Source: Hirsutella rhossiliensis (lineage: Eukaryota; Ascomycota; Sordariomycetes; Hypocreales; Ophiocordycipitaceae). Taken from it: DNA of 64,000 nt. This document shows, in pieces, positions 1-9,941 of this stretch. The notes under the pieces are model-generated. The model was not told where the DNA came from, searched no databases, and saw only the letters and a program-made list of their open reading frames with translations. The stretch is from the NCBI RefSeq assembly GCF_020360975.1, contig NW_025408676.1, positions 2,728,001 to 2,792,000 of the forward strand, written 5' to 3'. The stretch's first letter is position 1; each line of letters begins with the position of its first letter. The position numbers and the translations under genes are program-made.

Positions 1-545
1 TGGCGCGTCGACGTCGAGATGTCTGGCACCTCCCTGAGCAAGGGAATGAGCGAAGACTCCGCGGAGACGGCTTGAAGAGCGTCTGCAGCCAAGTGCTGCA
101 GGATGGGCGTCGTCATGGCCATGTTGGACGAGGCTGGGAGAGCGCGACTACGCGCAGCGGGGACGGATGCGGCGTCTTTGGCGGAGCATGGGCGGGGATG
201 GTGAAGTTGGCCTTGGTCGTCTTCATCGACGCCGGGCAAGGCCTGGGCGCCTGCGGCACGGGCAATGTCCGGATGGCGGCCATTGTCCAGGTAGGAAACA
301 AGCACGGCGTCACCAGAGCTGGGGCGGATCTTTGATCGATTAGAGTTGATGAAGCCGTCAGTGGGAGGAGGGCTCAGACTGACTTGGGCCAGGGGAATGT
401 CCGGCGAGGGGCTCGGGGATGGCTCGAGTTTAGGACGTAAGGCTTGCATGAGGGGGCTGTCCCGGGGGACTACTTCATCTGGATCAAACGTGTCGGCAGC
501 CAAGAGGGTTTGAGGCTGCTGCTGCTGTCGAGCGGCCGTCGTCAT
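1..545 (-). CDS. N-terminal part of an unidentified disordered protein (cut by window edge)
   Basis: Reading leftwards from an ATG at 545 the frame stays open for 181 codons to the window edge, so only the 5' part of the gene is present. The product begins MTTAARQQQQPQTLLAAD and is rich in Pro, Ser, Ala and Gln. A Ser-Pro-rich stretch lies around residues 40-60 and a more ordered, leucine-rich segment (HLAADALQAVSAESSLIPLL) near residues 150-175. The composition suits the N-terminal region of a fungal transcription or signalling regulator, but I see no domain and name no family. Upstream lies a very CT-rich leader on this strand (about 1190-1260), typical of strongly transcribed fungal genes, which supports a start here. 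The rest of the gene lies outside the window. Confidence 0.6.
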   Translation of the reverse strand, partial: MTTAARQQQQPQTLLAADTFDPDEVVPRDSPLMQALRPKLEPSPSPSPDIPLAQVSLSPPPTDGFINSNRSKIRPSSGDAVLVSYLDNGRHPDIARAAGAQALPGVDEDDQGQLHHPRPCSAKDAASVPAARSRALPASSNMAMTTPILQHLAADALQAVSAESSLIPLLREVPDISTSTR

Positions 546-3500
546 AGCTTAGGAATTGGACTGTGGCTTCTCAGTCCGCCATGGCCCGCGGGGTCCTTGC
601 CCAGTGGTTGGAGGCTCCGTGGTCTGCAATATTGGTAGTAGCAGGCGTGCGGAGGCGGAGCGGCGAGGGGCGCGCGAGCAGGTACGGATGGAGACGGAGG
701 AGGAGACCAAGGTTAACGGCAGAGTGCGAGGCTTGGACACTTTGCGTCGGGGCGCGACGGCTGATTTCTCTTGGGACGGACGCTCTCTCCGCTGAGAGGT
801 GATGGAGCTGCGTCGGGGCGGCGATGTGCGCTCAGAAGCGAAGCCAGCAGCAGCAAGGGCCCTAAAAGACCGGACGCGGCTCGCAGCAATGCGCAATCGA
901 ATGGCGCCCCTTTGCGGGTCGAACGAGGAGGAGGTTGAGCTTGGGGAGAAGGGGTCGTGTTGTTGTGGGCGGCGGATCGGCGTGGGGGAAGGCCGGGAAG
1001 TGCCGATGGCTGCGTGCCGCGGGGACCGGAGCAAGCGAATGTGTGTGTATGTACTCGTACGTTTATGTACCTCGTAGGTAGTACACAGACTGTAGTGTAC
1101 AGCGCAGCCTTGGGGCGCAAGAGAAGCGCCCTCGTCGTCGGCGGCGATGGAAGAAGGGGAAGCTCTTGGATGGGGGAGGGGGGGGGGGAAGGCACGAGAG
1201 AGGCAGAGAGAGGGAAGAGAGAGGGAAGAGAGAGGGAGAAGGAGAAAGAGAGTCTTCGTCTAAGGTAGAGAGAGGCCCGCGTGTGAGCGCCGGGGCGCGC
1301 GCACAGTGGGTCAGTAGGTTAAGGTAGGTAGGAGATGAGCTCGGCGGCAGGTAAAGGTAGAGCGTGTGGACGGGCGACGTTATGAAGTCAAGACGGGTGC
1401 CATTCGAGCCCTCGTTTTTGGGGGCCCTTTGGAGGATGATGGGTGGGTGGGTGGATGATGGCTGCAAGGTGATGGACGGGGAGGGGAACAAGGACCAGAT
1501 CAGACGGCTGTAGAGGGCGGGGCAGCAAGAACGGCGGGCAGGTACAGTGGAGGACTGGAGGGACAAGAACAAGAGTGCAAGAGTGCAGAGCAGAAGGAAC
1601 AGAGAGGGTCGCCTTTTGACAGGTTCCTACAGGCTACGGATACCATTGGCAAGTGTAGATGTGTAGATACGTGCATGTACTACAGCACCAGGTGTGTTGT
1701 GCACAGTACAGCACGCACATGGACCCGAGCCTTGGCGTCCATAGAGCTGCCTCTGGGGTCGAGGTGTTGCGGTACCTGCGACCAGGTGGGCAGAAACCTG
1801 GGCGTGAGGTGCCCGCTACTGCAGCGCTCGGTAGCAGTGCCGCCGAGGCTGTTTACCTACTGATGCTTGCAAGAGACGTTCGGCGCTCAACCCGTCTCAC
1901 CGACAGTGGACTGACAAGGAAAAAGTAACGACGCGAGAAACAAGAATCAACATGTCCCCGTTGCTTGCCCTGCAAGCATTCGTCCACCAGGCAGCTACCC
2001 CTCTCGGCGGACCGAGCCTCGTGCCGGCTCGCCAACGACGACATGTCATGGAGGAAGTCCGACTCTTTGCCAATGCCCCGGAAGCGTCGCACACGACACG
2101 CACGACCATGACAGGCCATCTGGGTGACGGCGGAGGCTCTCCGCCGCTTGCTCAGCTCCAGGGCCGTTGTATCCTCGTGTAGAGATACGCCGACATGACC
2201 TTTTTGCACAGTACGGCACAGTGACGAGCAGGCCGTCTAAGCCTCAATCTGCCGGTGCAGATCGTCCAAGGCCCAGAGCCTCGCTTCGCTTGGCGTGCGC
2301 AAGCACGGGAGATGAGGGTTGTGGCATGGGGGCTGACTGGGGACGTGAGGTACCGAGCAGGTACGAACTGAGACCTCGGAACAGTACCTACCGTAGGGAA
2401 GTAGGTAGGCGCCCTCGGCTACGCCAGTATTCGCGCTCTCCCATCGGGCGCATGCGCTCTCAACGCCAGCCGCTCGTCGTCGTCGTCGTCTCCCGGGCGA
2501 GCTCCAGGGCAGAACCACCCGTCATTCCCCCAATCTTCATACCTAGGTAGGTAGGCAATATCAAGGTACGGTACAGTACAAGCTACATGCTACGTGCGAC
2601 CGGCTTGTTTCCTTCTTCAACTGACTGCGTACATGGGTGTAGTGGCTGCAGGTGCCGGGGTCCAAAGCAACACTCCCCGCACAAACGTCGCCCATCCATG
2701 GATCCATAGGCCAATGGGTCGTTGCCGACCACCTGGTTCGATCCGGGCTAGCAGGCCTGTTCCCGACGACTGTTCCTGCTTTGGACAGCACTAGGAGGCT
2801 CTTGGGCTCCGACAAAGCTTCGCCCAAGTCTTGACTACGTGGGTGCCCCTCGAACTTGTTTCCCCGCAGCTTCCGATGCTGGAAGCTCGACGGGGCTTGG
2901 GCACCCTGCTCGACGGCCAACTCGGCGTCGTGCCGTCGCTTGTCTCGAGCCCCGTTCTGAGCTTGAGACCAGGACAGTGTCCTCGGTCCCGACATCGCGC
3001 GTCAACATCATCATCCACAAAGTACTTCGTACATAGGTAGTACAGTAGGGGACGCAACAGCCAGACCTGGTTCCACAATTTTGAGTGGCGGCAGGGAAGA
3101 CCCCGTTTCGACGCAGCTTACCTACACGTGGACGTTCATCAGTCATCGCCAGCCCAAGACATGCCCCAGATTCACCTCTTTCTTTGTCAAACTCCCTTGC
3201 AGTGCCTTGCAGCTGCTCGACGTGCGACCTAGTCCACCTAGCCCGTCGCATCAATCGTGTCGTGGAGGTGGATGCAGTAGACAAAAACGCGGACGCCATC
3301 AACGAGTCCAAGTCACCGCATAAGGCGACACGCAAATGTTCCCTCCTTCAGGCCCGTTCCTTGGATGATCCCCGGCACTAAGAGCTGCCGCCAATGCGTT
3401 GGTGAGCTTCATCCACGTTGTAGGCGCGAAACAGATACAGGAAGCCATGATTCTCACTGGCAGCGTCGTTAGCCTACTGGTGTAAGCCCAATTGGACGAT

Positions 3501-3852
3501 AAGACCGCCGCCTACTGAGGCAAAGGCTTATTGTTTGATTCAGGGCTTCGATGGTTGCTGCGCCGAGCACCTGCAGGTTCCTTTGGTCAGGGTACAGTCT
3601 TGAGGACATCTGCAACCATGTTTGAACGGGCCTCGCTTCTCCCGGCTGATTTGGCGTCGTCCAGGCCATGCCTCTGACCGTGCCTGTCGACAAAGTCGCC
3701 GTAGTTGCGTGTTGGCCCGTGAGCCACTCCATGACCTCTCTCTCGACCGCGGCAGGCTTCGCCCATCGACAGTAACTCGTCTTCGGGCGCTCCGTGTTGC
3801 ATGACATTGACTCTCTGGCGCGTCTTGGTTTCATAGAGAGAATTGGACGAGG
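546..3852. other. 3.3 kb intergenic region without a supported gene
   Basis: This separates the 5' end of the truncated gene from the 3' end of SEN15. It holds a GA-rich (minus-strand CT-rich) tract at about 1185-1260, a likely leader or promoter element of the left gene, and several short motifs of the TAGGTA/GTACAGTA type (about 1070-1090, 2340-2410, 2541-2585, 3015-3045). The open frames here are short, shift constantly and show no recognisable protein. Confidence 0.5.
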
Positions 3853-4284
3853 CTAGTTCTGGCGAGGCTTCACCATGCCTTGGTGCATGAGGTAGTAGAC
3901 AACAGTCGAGTCGTTGTGCAGCGCGGCCACGAGGATCCTCTTGGCCCGGACACCTGGCTCGTCGTCAATCGAGTCAAAAACGGCGGCGAAGTTGGCGAGC
4001 GACCACTGTTCAGCCAGGTGCACGGGCAGAACCCACTCGAGCTCGGGACTCTGGTACAGCTTCTTGCCTGTGCTGCGCTCATGGGCGAGAGCAGCCACCT
4101 GATCGTCAGGATGCAGGTAGAGGCGCTTTGGCGGGAGACCTCTGATCAAGGGCCTTGGCTGATCCGGCCCGTCACGGAGCTCCAGCGCTGTCCAGTCATG
4201 CTGATGCTCGAGGTTGCTCAGGATTGTGCGCGCGACGTTGTTGATGGCGCGAAGGGTATTGGACAGCGGCGTAGAATCCTCCAT
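3853..4284 (-). CDS. SEN15: tRNA-splicing endonuclease subunit Sen15
   Basis: This is a single exon of 143 aa. The C-terminal half matches the Sen15 fold as I know it from filamentous fungi: YLHPDDQVA at about residue 56, ELEWVLPVHLAEQWSLANFA at about residues 80-100, and the terminal block HNDSTVVYYLMHQGMVKPRQ. Sen15 is a small non-catalytic subunit of the heterotetrameric tRNA splicing endonuclease (with Sen2, Sen34 and Sen54), pairing with Sen34 in the enzyme that excises introns from pre-tRNAs. The start at 4284 is the first ATG in frame and gives the usual family length. The stop is a TAG, and the protein ends in the conserved KPRQN tail, so the gene looks intact. No splice sites are needed. 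The function is by family, and the identification is firm because of the C-terminal block. Confidence 0.88.
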   Translation of the reverse strand: MEDSTPLSNTLRAINNVARTILSNLEHQHDWTALELRDGPDQPRPLIRGLPPKRLYLHPDDQVAALAHERSTGKKLYQSPELEWVLPVHLAEQWSLANFAAVFDSIDDEPGVRAKRILVAALHNDSTVVYYLMHQGMVKPRQN

Positions 4285-5044
4285 CTTGCGGCGTGTCTCG
4301 TCGAGAAGCCGGGCAGCGTGGTGTCGGCGACGAGGCGCCTTTTCGGTTGAACCTGTTGATGAGAAACTGACTTTGTCCGCGGCTGACGACTAACACTTCT
4401 CTTGCCTCGTGACTTTTCCCCTCTGGCTACCTGGCCAGTGTACCTTGCTGATCCGCTACCACCGCCAGTGTCTGGCGGGCGGCCTGTCCGCAGGTACCGG
4501 CTACCTCCGGTACCGACTAGTAATACCTTATCTTGGGTATCAGCCGGGAAATGGCGTCGACATGCACCAAACAATAATAGCACAGAGCCGCCACCACGTA
4601 TGGCTTACTGAGGCTGGGCCGAGCGTTGGGCCGCTGATGCGGGCTCTTTAAAAACGGAGGCTGTCCCGCCCAGACTGCCGGCCTAAGCCTCTCGCACTTG
4701 TTCAACCAAGGCAACTTCCGTACGGAATACCCGTCAGGCTGATGCAGGGCAGGTACATCCAAGAAGGTACTTCGAGGGTCCCTTGACCCAGGATCCTTCA
4801 TCGACGAGTTTGGGAAAGACATTCCTTTCCTACCTGACTCCAACTTCATCCATTGTTTTTTTGGGGGGGTTTTCTCACAACCGGCAACATTCGAACCGGG
4901 GCCACCATTCTCGTGCACCCCGGCTGCATTTCCATCTCACGAGCCTGCATCTGATACTTCTCCGGCAAAGGGTGCCGTCAACAAGCAGCCGCCCAGGCCA
5001 CAAGCCCAAGCGCGCTGCGTCAACGGCCCTAGCGACCGTCGGCG
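4285..5044. promoter_or_regulatory. Divergent intergenic region SEN15 / DUF2985 gene
   Basis: A 760-bp gap between the starts of two divergently transcribed genes, so both promoters must lie here. A T8-G7 stretch at about 4856-4870 is the only striking composition feature. I see no gene in it; a TTCGAACC string near 4890 lacks tRNA stems around it. Confidence 0.4.
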
Positions 5045-6363
5045 ATGCAGACGCCTGCCAATAGCTCCAATACGGAGCCTTTCCCCGCTGTCGTCGATCC
5101 GTTCCGGCCACTCGACGCCGAGGCTTCCGCCAACGCAGCCGCCAACGGCCCGGCCGCCTCGTCGCCGCTGAGCCGAGGCCTGCGCCGTGCCTCGAAGAGC
5201 TTTGAACAATCCGATCCACCCGAGGGATGCTTTGCCGCGGCCGGAGACTTGGCTTCGTCCCTGCTGTCAGGCCAGGCCGCACGGCAGCCAGGCGCATCCT
5301 CGATGGGCGCCTCGGCCGTTCAGCCGCCAAAGCCGGGTGATATAGCCTTGCAACAAATCTCACGAGGACCCAAGAGCGACGTCAGCACCGCCTCGCAAAC
5401 GACGACCGCACTGCCGGGGGAGCCTCCTGGCGCCGCCCCTTTCCCCAACGGCTACCACTTTCCTCCCAAGCATACGCTCGGCGAGTCCGTCAAGCTGGGC
5501 ACTCTAGCCCTTTATAATTACTCCCTCACGCCAGTAGGGTTTCTGGTTACGATATACGGTCTCAACGTGGTTGCCTGGGGTGGGATGCTGTTCCTGCTTC
5601 TCTGTAATGCCTGTAGGTCCCGTCTCCCCCACACTGCATGCACATTTGCAACCAGAAATAACCAATTGCCACAGCGCCGGCCATGTGTTACCCAACTTGC
5701 AACGACATCGAATCACCAAGGCGAAAATGGGTCGAATACGACTCTCAAATCCTCAACGCTCTCTTCTGTGTCACAGGCTTCGGGCTGGCTCCATGGCGGT
5801 TTAGGGACCTATACTTCTTATTGCAATATCGGCTTTTGAAGAAGGAAAGAGGCCTGCGTCAGCTCGCCGGGATACACAGAGGGTGGTTTCGGCTAGCGAA
5901 CTCTGACCAGCTGCCGGTCCATCTCGGACCGCAGAACATCCACGACGAGTCGCCTCAGGCTGTTCCGCAGTCGGCAATCCCGCATCCCGAGAAGAAGATT
6001 CCCGATCCCCCTCTGACTGGGATGCGAGCCCAAGCCACAAAGGTTTGGAAGCTTGACCTCGTCATCTGGCTGATGGTGTGGAATACGTTTTTCCAGTGCT
6101 GCCTGTGTGGGTTTATGTGGGGAATGGACCGCTTCAACCGCCCTAGCTGGGCCACAGGCCTGTTTGTCGGACTCGGTTGCGGCGTCGCAGCCGTTGGCGG
6201 GATCATGATGTATCGTGAGGGTCGGGCAGTACGGAGTATCGAGGGAATTGTCGTAAGCGAGAAGGATAAGGAGCGGCTGAAGCGGGACCGGGAACAAGGC
6301 ATCTGGCACTACAACAATATCAAGGCCAAAGAAATTGGAGCAAAGGGATCAGGAGGTGGTTGA
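5045..6363 (+). CDS. DUF2985 / PLAC8-type multi-pass membrane protein
   Basis: Two exons, 5045-5612 and 5675-6363, give 418 aa. The 62-nt intron (GTAGGT...CACAG, phase 1) joins the frames to restore CNASPAMCYPTCND, a Cys-rich signature I recognise from fungal DUF2985 proteins. It is followed by LNALFCVTGFGLAPWRFRDL (about residues 215-235), the most typical block of the family. Residues 1-140 are a low-complexity Ala/Ser/Pro cytosolic region. Hydrophobic segments lie near 157-190, 214-232, 316-344 and 349-370, so it is a polytopic membrane protein. The C-terminus is charged and Lys-rich. The molecular function of the family is unknown; some relatives carry PLAC8 Cys motifs linked to metal or calcium handling, but I infer nothing firmer. 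It is transcribed away from SEN15 and followed by the Yippee gene on the same strand. Confidence 0.85.
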
Positions 6364-7286
6364 TGTCGCTGGTGACGGGGAAGAGTGTCAACTGGCCATT
6401 TAACGGAGTTTAGGGAGCGTCTCACCGTCGGGGGAGGATGGCCATGGATAGCCGTTGCGTCAGTGGCTAGCTTAAACTCTTATTATTCAAGATTTTGCAA
6501 GGGACTATGCGCACATGGCCTTTGAAACCTCGTGCCTGGGTCACGTCGCCGTGTGCGTCGACGCCCGAGCCGCTGCCTGAAGGACTCTATCCGCCGACGA
6601 ATAGACTCGATCTTGCAAGAAAGGGTTCAGGTAAAGGTGGGTGTCGATTATATATTGAGCCCAAGAAAAACACGCTTTTCCTTGTATTGGATCTTGTAGA
6701 GCGTGCGCGGGAATACAGTGCCTACCATGGACTCAACTCGTCGATACTCTTGTAGTTTGTACCTGCCCGGCCTGTACTCCGTATAACGAGGCCAGGCCAT
6801 GTTTCGGTCACTCCCCGAAGCCCCCCCCCCCCCCCCACCGAGCCTCCGCTAGCGAGCAGCTGACCTTATCGAGCCTCTCAGTCCGTTCTCGTCACGTCTC
6901 TGACCTGCTTCGCCAGCTACACACACATGTTGCCCGACACCCCTGCCTCTGCTCATCCTCCTCGTCTCACCTTGCCAACGCAGAGCCGGCCAACCGACCA
7001 ACCGACGAGCGCAAGACGCCTTGCACCTCCATCCATACGTCGCCTCCGTCACAAAGCGGCGTTTGCTTGACGCCACCCAGAGAGAGGGGAGAGAGGGGGA
7101 CACCACGGCTCTGCCCCTCGCCGCAACGTCTATTTTATCAGATCCCCGTCGCGGCAGCCGTAGTTTGTCGATACCCATCCGTTTTCTTTTTGATCGCATG
7201 AGGGCCATATTGTTGGTTCCCAGCAGCTACCTACCAGCGGACAATCGGACTGCGGCGCAAGACGGCCTTGCCTCCCGCCGCCCACC
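6364..7286. promoter_or_regulatory. Intergenic region with a C16 homopolymer upstream of the Yippee gene
   Basis: This 923-bp spacer contains the 3' end of the DUF2985 gene and the promoter and leader of the Yippee gene. It has an uninterrupted run of 16 C at 6821-6836 and a TACTCCGTA motif at 6775-6783. No coding sequence is supported; one 86-codon frame at 6495-6755 shows no family features. Confidence 0.4.
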
Positions 7287-7726
7287 ATGGGGCTCGCATA
7301 CAACACCTATCTCAACAGCAATAAAATCTACGGCTGCAAAACGTGCAAGACTCACCTCGCCAACCACGAGGACATTATCAGTAGAGTGCGCCAAGACGAC
7401 CTTTTTGTCTCCTCCCACTCTTGCTCCTCCCTGCCTCCACCAGCACAGTAAGCCTCGTCGATTCTATATGGCCTGCTAACAGCTCAGAGCAGAACTTTCG
7501 CGGCCAGCATGGCAAAGCCTACCTCTTCCACAACGTCGTCAACGTCGATGCCGGCGAGCCCAACGAGCGCAACATGACGACGGGCCGCCACGTCGTCCGC
7601 GACATCACCTGCCGCCAATGCAAAGAGACGGTCGGCTGGAAGTACGACAAGGCATACGAGAACTCGGAAAAGTACAAGGAGGGCAAGTTCATCCTCGAAG
7701 CGGAGCTTCTCTGCAACGTCGCGTGA
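7287..7726 (+). CDS. MOH1: Yippee-like zinc-binding protein
   Basis: Two exons, 7287-7385 and 7493-7726, give 110 aa. The intron (GTGCGC...GAGCAG, 107 nt, branch site CTGCTAAC at 7473-7480) is phase 0 and joins DIISR to NFRGQHGKAYLFHNVVNV, the hallmark of Yippee proteins. Zinc ligands are CxxC at residues 17/20 and CxxC at 73/76, the spacing expected for the family (the yeast member is Moh1, the animal ones YPEL1-5). The length matches the usual 105-120 aa. Yippee domains are compact beta-folds that bind zinc; the human proteins act in a CTLH/GID ubiquitin-ligase context, but the fungal role is not settled. It converges with the transporter gene that ends at 8174. The donor GTGCGC is weak but the reading frame leaves no alternative. 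Confidence 0.9.
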
Positions 7727-8173
7727 CCCACATTTGCAGCGCAGCGTGCCAAGGCAGATATGACGGAGAGCTCGTTGACGCTGTGCTAGGAGCGATCAGG
7801 GAGACAGGACTACTTGGCGTATAGCATTTTCTGAAAGAGGGCGTTTTAAAGGTGCAACTCGACTTGAAGGCATAGTTATGGTTTGAACTTGATTCTTTTC
7901 CACATTTCTTCCTGCTGATGGCAGCTTTCGGCGGCGTATCTGAGGTCTGGGCATGGGTTTAAACAGGAAAGGATAACTGTTCCGGGCCCAACGCCATACA
8001 CGCGGCAAACGTCCCAGCTCGGCAATCAACGTGTTGTTCAAAGACCAGTTCGGTGCAAAAGTCGCAGTCCATGTGCGCTATCTTCTGTATGTATATATAT
8101 CCTCAACCAGATCAAAAGTACGAATAGCCAAAATCAGCCCAGAGAAAACATGCTGGATGCGATTCTAAACGCC
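7727..8173. other. Convergent 3' intergenic region
   Basis: A 447-bp space between the 3' ends of the Yippee gene (plus) and the SLC35F6-like gene (minus). It should hold both 3' UTRs and polyadenylation sites; an AT-rich patch TATGTATATATATCC at about 8088-8102 fits this. Nothing coding is seen. Confidence 0.4.
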
Positions 8174-9501
8174 TTACTGATGCTCAATCGGCTCCTCCGG
8201 AAGTAGCTCCTCCACCTCTTCGCCGTGTCGTAGGCTGCTCAGAGGCGGCCGCACAATGCCGTTGAAGACAAACGTTGAGTAGACCAACAGGGCAAAGCCG
8301 ACAATCTGCAACATCTTGAAAGACTCCCAGCCGAGACCCAGAGATACGATCCAGATGAACAAGGTCCTGCATGTATCAATGGTCGACCTCGACGTCGCAC
8401 TAACACTGCGTGTTACCGACAGCCCAAAGTAGTTGAAGCCACTGGAGAGAAATGAGCGGTCAGTGAGATGCCACCAAGAGTATGCCGGGTTGCTCCCTAC
8501 CCAATGCTTATCATGATGAGAACACTCGAAGTCCAGATGCGCCTCTGCATCATTTGACGCAAGCCCTCCTCCATGTCGAAATATCCGTAGCGGCCGGCGT
8601 CGGTTCGACCAACGGTCACATGCATGATCACCATGACGAGGAGAGTGACGAGGAAGCCAAAGATGCCTTCCCAGCCAACGACTTTGATTGGCTCGATGGA
8701 GGAGTTCTCCAGCATCCACTCCTCCAGCACGAATTGGGTGGCTGTGAATATTTGCGCTCCGGCAATCAGCAGGACCCCGACGACGGCCCTCGCGGCGTCG
8801 GACATGGCAGCACCCGATGACTCGATGCCAAGCTGCGGTGACTTTTGTTCGTCGGGCCAAATGGCCCCAGCCAAGCCCACGACGGCCACGCCCAGGACGA
8901 CACCGGCCAAGGAAAGCCACTGGAACAGGCGGAGGTGCCTGTGCAGGAAGACGACGCTGAAGAGGCCGACAAACAGGACAAGCGCGCCTCGCGTCATTTG
9001 GTAGATGGAAGCCGCAACGAGAAGCAGGCCGGCGTTCATGAGAGTGGTGCCGCAAATGTCGCAGATGGCCGGAAGCGCAAGGAGCATAACTCGCAGGCCC
9101 CGAAGAACCGAAGGGCCATCGGCATCGGGCTTCGGACAGCCGTCGACGTGCCCATCGGCCCCATCCGCGGTGTTGACAGTCTGGTACCCACGCCCAGCGG
9201 GCGACAAGCGAGAGGTGAGCCTGCGATATAGGGATAGCAGGCCGACGACGAGCCAGCAGCCCATTTCGCCGACAAACATCTGGGCCGTCTGCAGCACCGG
9301 CTGCTCGAAAAGGACGGGCCGTTCCACGTCGTCGGGCCCGCAGTGCCGGACGCATTGGTTATCCTGGCGACGGTCAGCTCACCGTCTTGCGCAGACGACG
9401 TCCGCGGGCGGACTTGCCTGGTATTTGGTTAACAGCGTGTTGCAGACGCCGGTGAGCAGCATCATGCCGACAAGGAACGGAATGGCGGCGCGGGAGGCCA
9501 T
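8174..9501 (-). CDS. SLC35F6-like drug/metabolite-superfamily membrane transporter
   Basis: Three exons on the minus strand (9501-9418, 9363-8501, 8441-8174) give 404 aa. Exon 1 encodes a first helix ending in NTLLTKYQ; splicing gives the block KYQDNQCVRHC, followed by EQPVLQTAQMFVGEMGCWLV, typical of SLC35F6 and its fungal relatives. About ten hydrophobic segments follow. The last third contains FNYFGLSVTRSVSATSRST and RTLFIWIVSLGLGWE, the conserved EamA-type core. The first intron (9417-9364, 54 nt) begins with GC: CAG|GCAAGT, with branch CTGAC and acceptor CCAG. No GT in range preserves the frame except one leaving a 19-nt intron, so a GC-AG intron is the best reading. The second intron (8500-8442) is GT-AG. 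The substrate is unknown; location is probably an endomembrane, lysosomal or mitochondrial membrane by analogy. Confidence 0.87.
9364..9417 (-). other. GC-AG intron 1 of the SLC35F6-like gene
   Basis: The donor is CAG|GCAAGT, a perfect GC-AG consensus. A CTGAC branch site lies 13 nt before the CCAG acceptor. Length is 54 nt, phase 0. Removal restores KYQ-DNQCV. Confidence 0.85.
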
Positions 9502-9941
9502 GGTGAGCGAGTTGGATTGTGGATGTGCCTACGGGGCCGATGAAGAGAGCTCAAGCACCCTGGGTCGGCGCGTGCAAGATAAGATGGTTTTGGTCCTCGT
9601 CGGCGGCTCGAGGCTTTCTGTCCCGTGATCGGGGGATGTGGATTGAGGGCGGGAGCAGCACGAGACCCGGGGGCGCGTGGTGCTTCATTAGATGCATAAG
9701 ATACGGAGAACCTTGTCTTGCCAAGGTACCTAGGTAGGTACCTATCTATCTGTCTGGGGAAGGCGCTAGGTATTACTTTCCGGCCCCAACTCGCCTTCAA
9801 CTTTGACATGTGCTCGCTCCGTGCCTGTTATCCAGCACAGCATCAAGGACCATCCAAACCCGCGGAAATGGCACCATCTCCAAGCACCCATCCAAGATTC
9901 CATCTCCACTACGTCAAAGCAACCTGGGTTAGGGCCCATGG
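9502..9941. promoter_or_regulatory. Promoter region of the SLC35F6-like gene
   Basis: A 440-bp spacer between two minus-strand genes, holding the transporter promoter and the 3' end of the next gene. It contains a GGTACCTAGGTAGGTACC cluster at about 9725-9742 followed by CTATCTATCTG. Nothing coding is seen. Confidence 0.4.

Noticed and set aside
4880..4900. TTCGAACC string resembling a minus-strand tRNA B box
   Set aside because: No paired T-arm or acceptor stem around it.
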